Shown piece after piece: positions 13,967 through 13,993 of a DNA stretch of 13,993 bases. The translations under genes were made by a program, and so were the position numbers. Source of the stretch: Candidatus Avelusimicrobium fimicolum (GTDB lineage: Bacteria > Elusimicrobiota > Elusimicrobia > Elusimicrobiales > Elusimicrobiaceae); contig UQJU01000036.1 in the NCBI GenBank assembly GCA_900541355.1, positions 1 through 13,993 of the forward strand. The letters are read 5' to 3'. Position 1 is the stretch's first letter. Each line of letters begins with the position of its first letter. The notes under the pieces are model-generated. The model was not told where the DNA came from, did not search any database, and was given only the letters and a program-made list of their open reading frames with translations.

Positions 13967-13993
13967 ACAAAATAAACTTATGTATTTTCCCCC

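Noticed and set aside
1..13993. CRISPR array, transposase, phage or defence module
   Set aside because: No regularly spaced direct repeats and no protein with such motifs were found; the genes are housekeeping, transport and peptidase types.

Overview
The window reads as a chromosomal segment of a Gram-negative-type bacterium: it has an outer-membrane peptidoglycan-associated lipoprotein, a second exported lipoprotein and a signal-peptide peptidase. The gene styles (membrane-tethered CBM48 domain, peptide-importing ABC operon, LexA with an atypical hinge, roughly balanced GC) fit an Elusimicrobiota-like, probably gut-associated fermenter. That placement is inferred from gene content; no rRNA or marker gene in the window settles it.

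Layout. Positions 1-1700 are on the plus strand: a Pal/OmpA-family lipoprotein with its terminator, a 540-base gene-free stretch dominated by a large imperfect inverted repeat (605-979), then a lexA-like repressor gene with a visible promoter and a perfect direct repeat over its -10 box. Two terminators lie in the convergent gap at 1700-1984. Everything from 1985 to 13790 is on the minus strand, read from right to left: DUF192 lipoprotein, secreted M20 peptidase, ferritin-like/VIT1 membrane protein, dppD, dppF, a cytoplasmic PepT-like M20 peptidase, dppB, dppC, a FadD-like acyl-CoA ligase, a CCA-adding tRNA nucleotidyltransferase, tRNA-Gly(CCC), and a membrane-anchored CBM48-domain protein. 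The right edge (13877-13966) carries two short palindromes that look like dispersed intergenic repeats.

How it works together. The core is a peptide-use cluster. Two ATPases (DppD, DppF) and two permeases (DppB, DppC) form one di-/oligopeptide importer, and a PepT-like aminopeptidase gene sits inside the operon between dppF and dppB, so imported peptides can be hydrolysed at once. A second, exported M20 peptidase upstream could act on peptides in the periplasm. No substrate-binding protein (DppA/OppA) is present, so it must be encoded elsewhere. The fadD-cca pair overlaps and is probably co-transcribed. The tRNA-Gly gene lacks an encoded CCA, and its neighbour is the enzyme that would add it.

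Several start codons had to be moved from the longest open frame: cca (TTG with an ideal Shine-Dalgarno), fadD, dppC, the VIT protein and the DUF192 lipoprotein. I see no CRISPR array, insertion sequence, phage or defence system. The most unusual items are the foldback element at 605-979, the LexA operator and Cys-Gly hinge, the CBM48 protein lacking a usual binding tryptophan, and the possibly leaderless dppD start beneath a palindrome.
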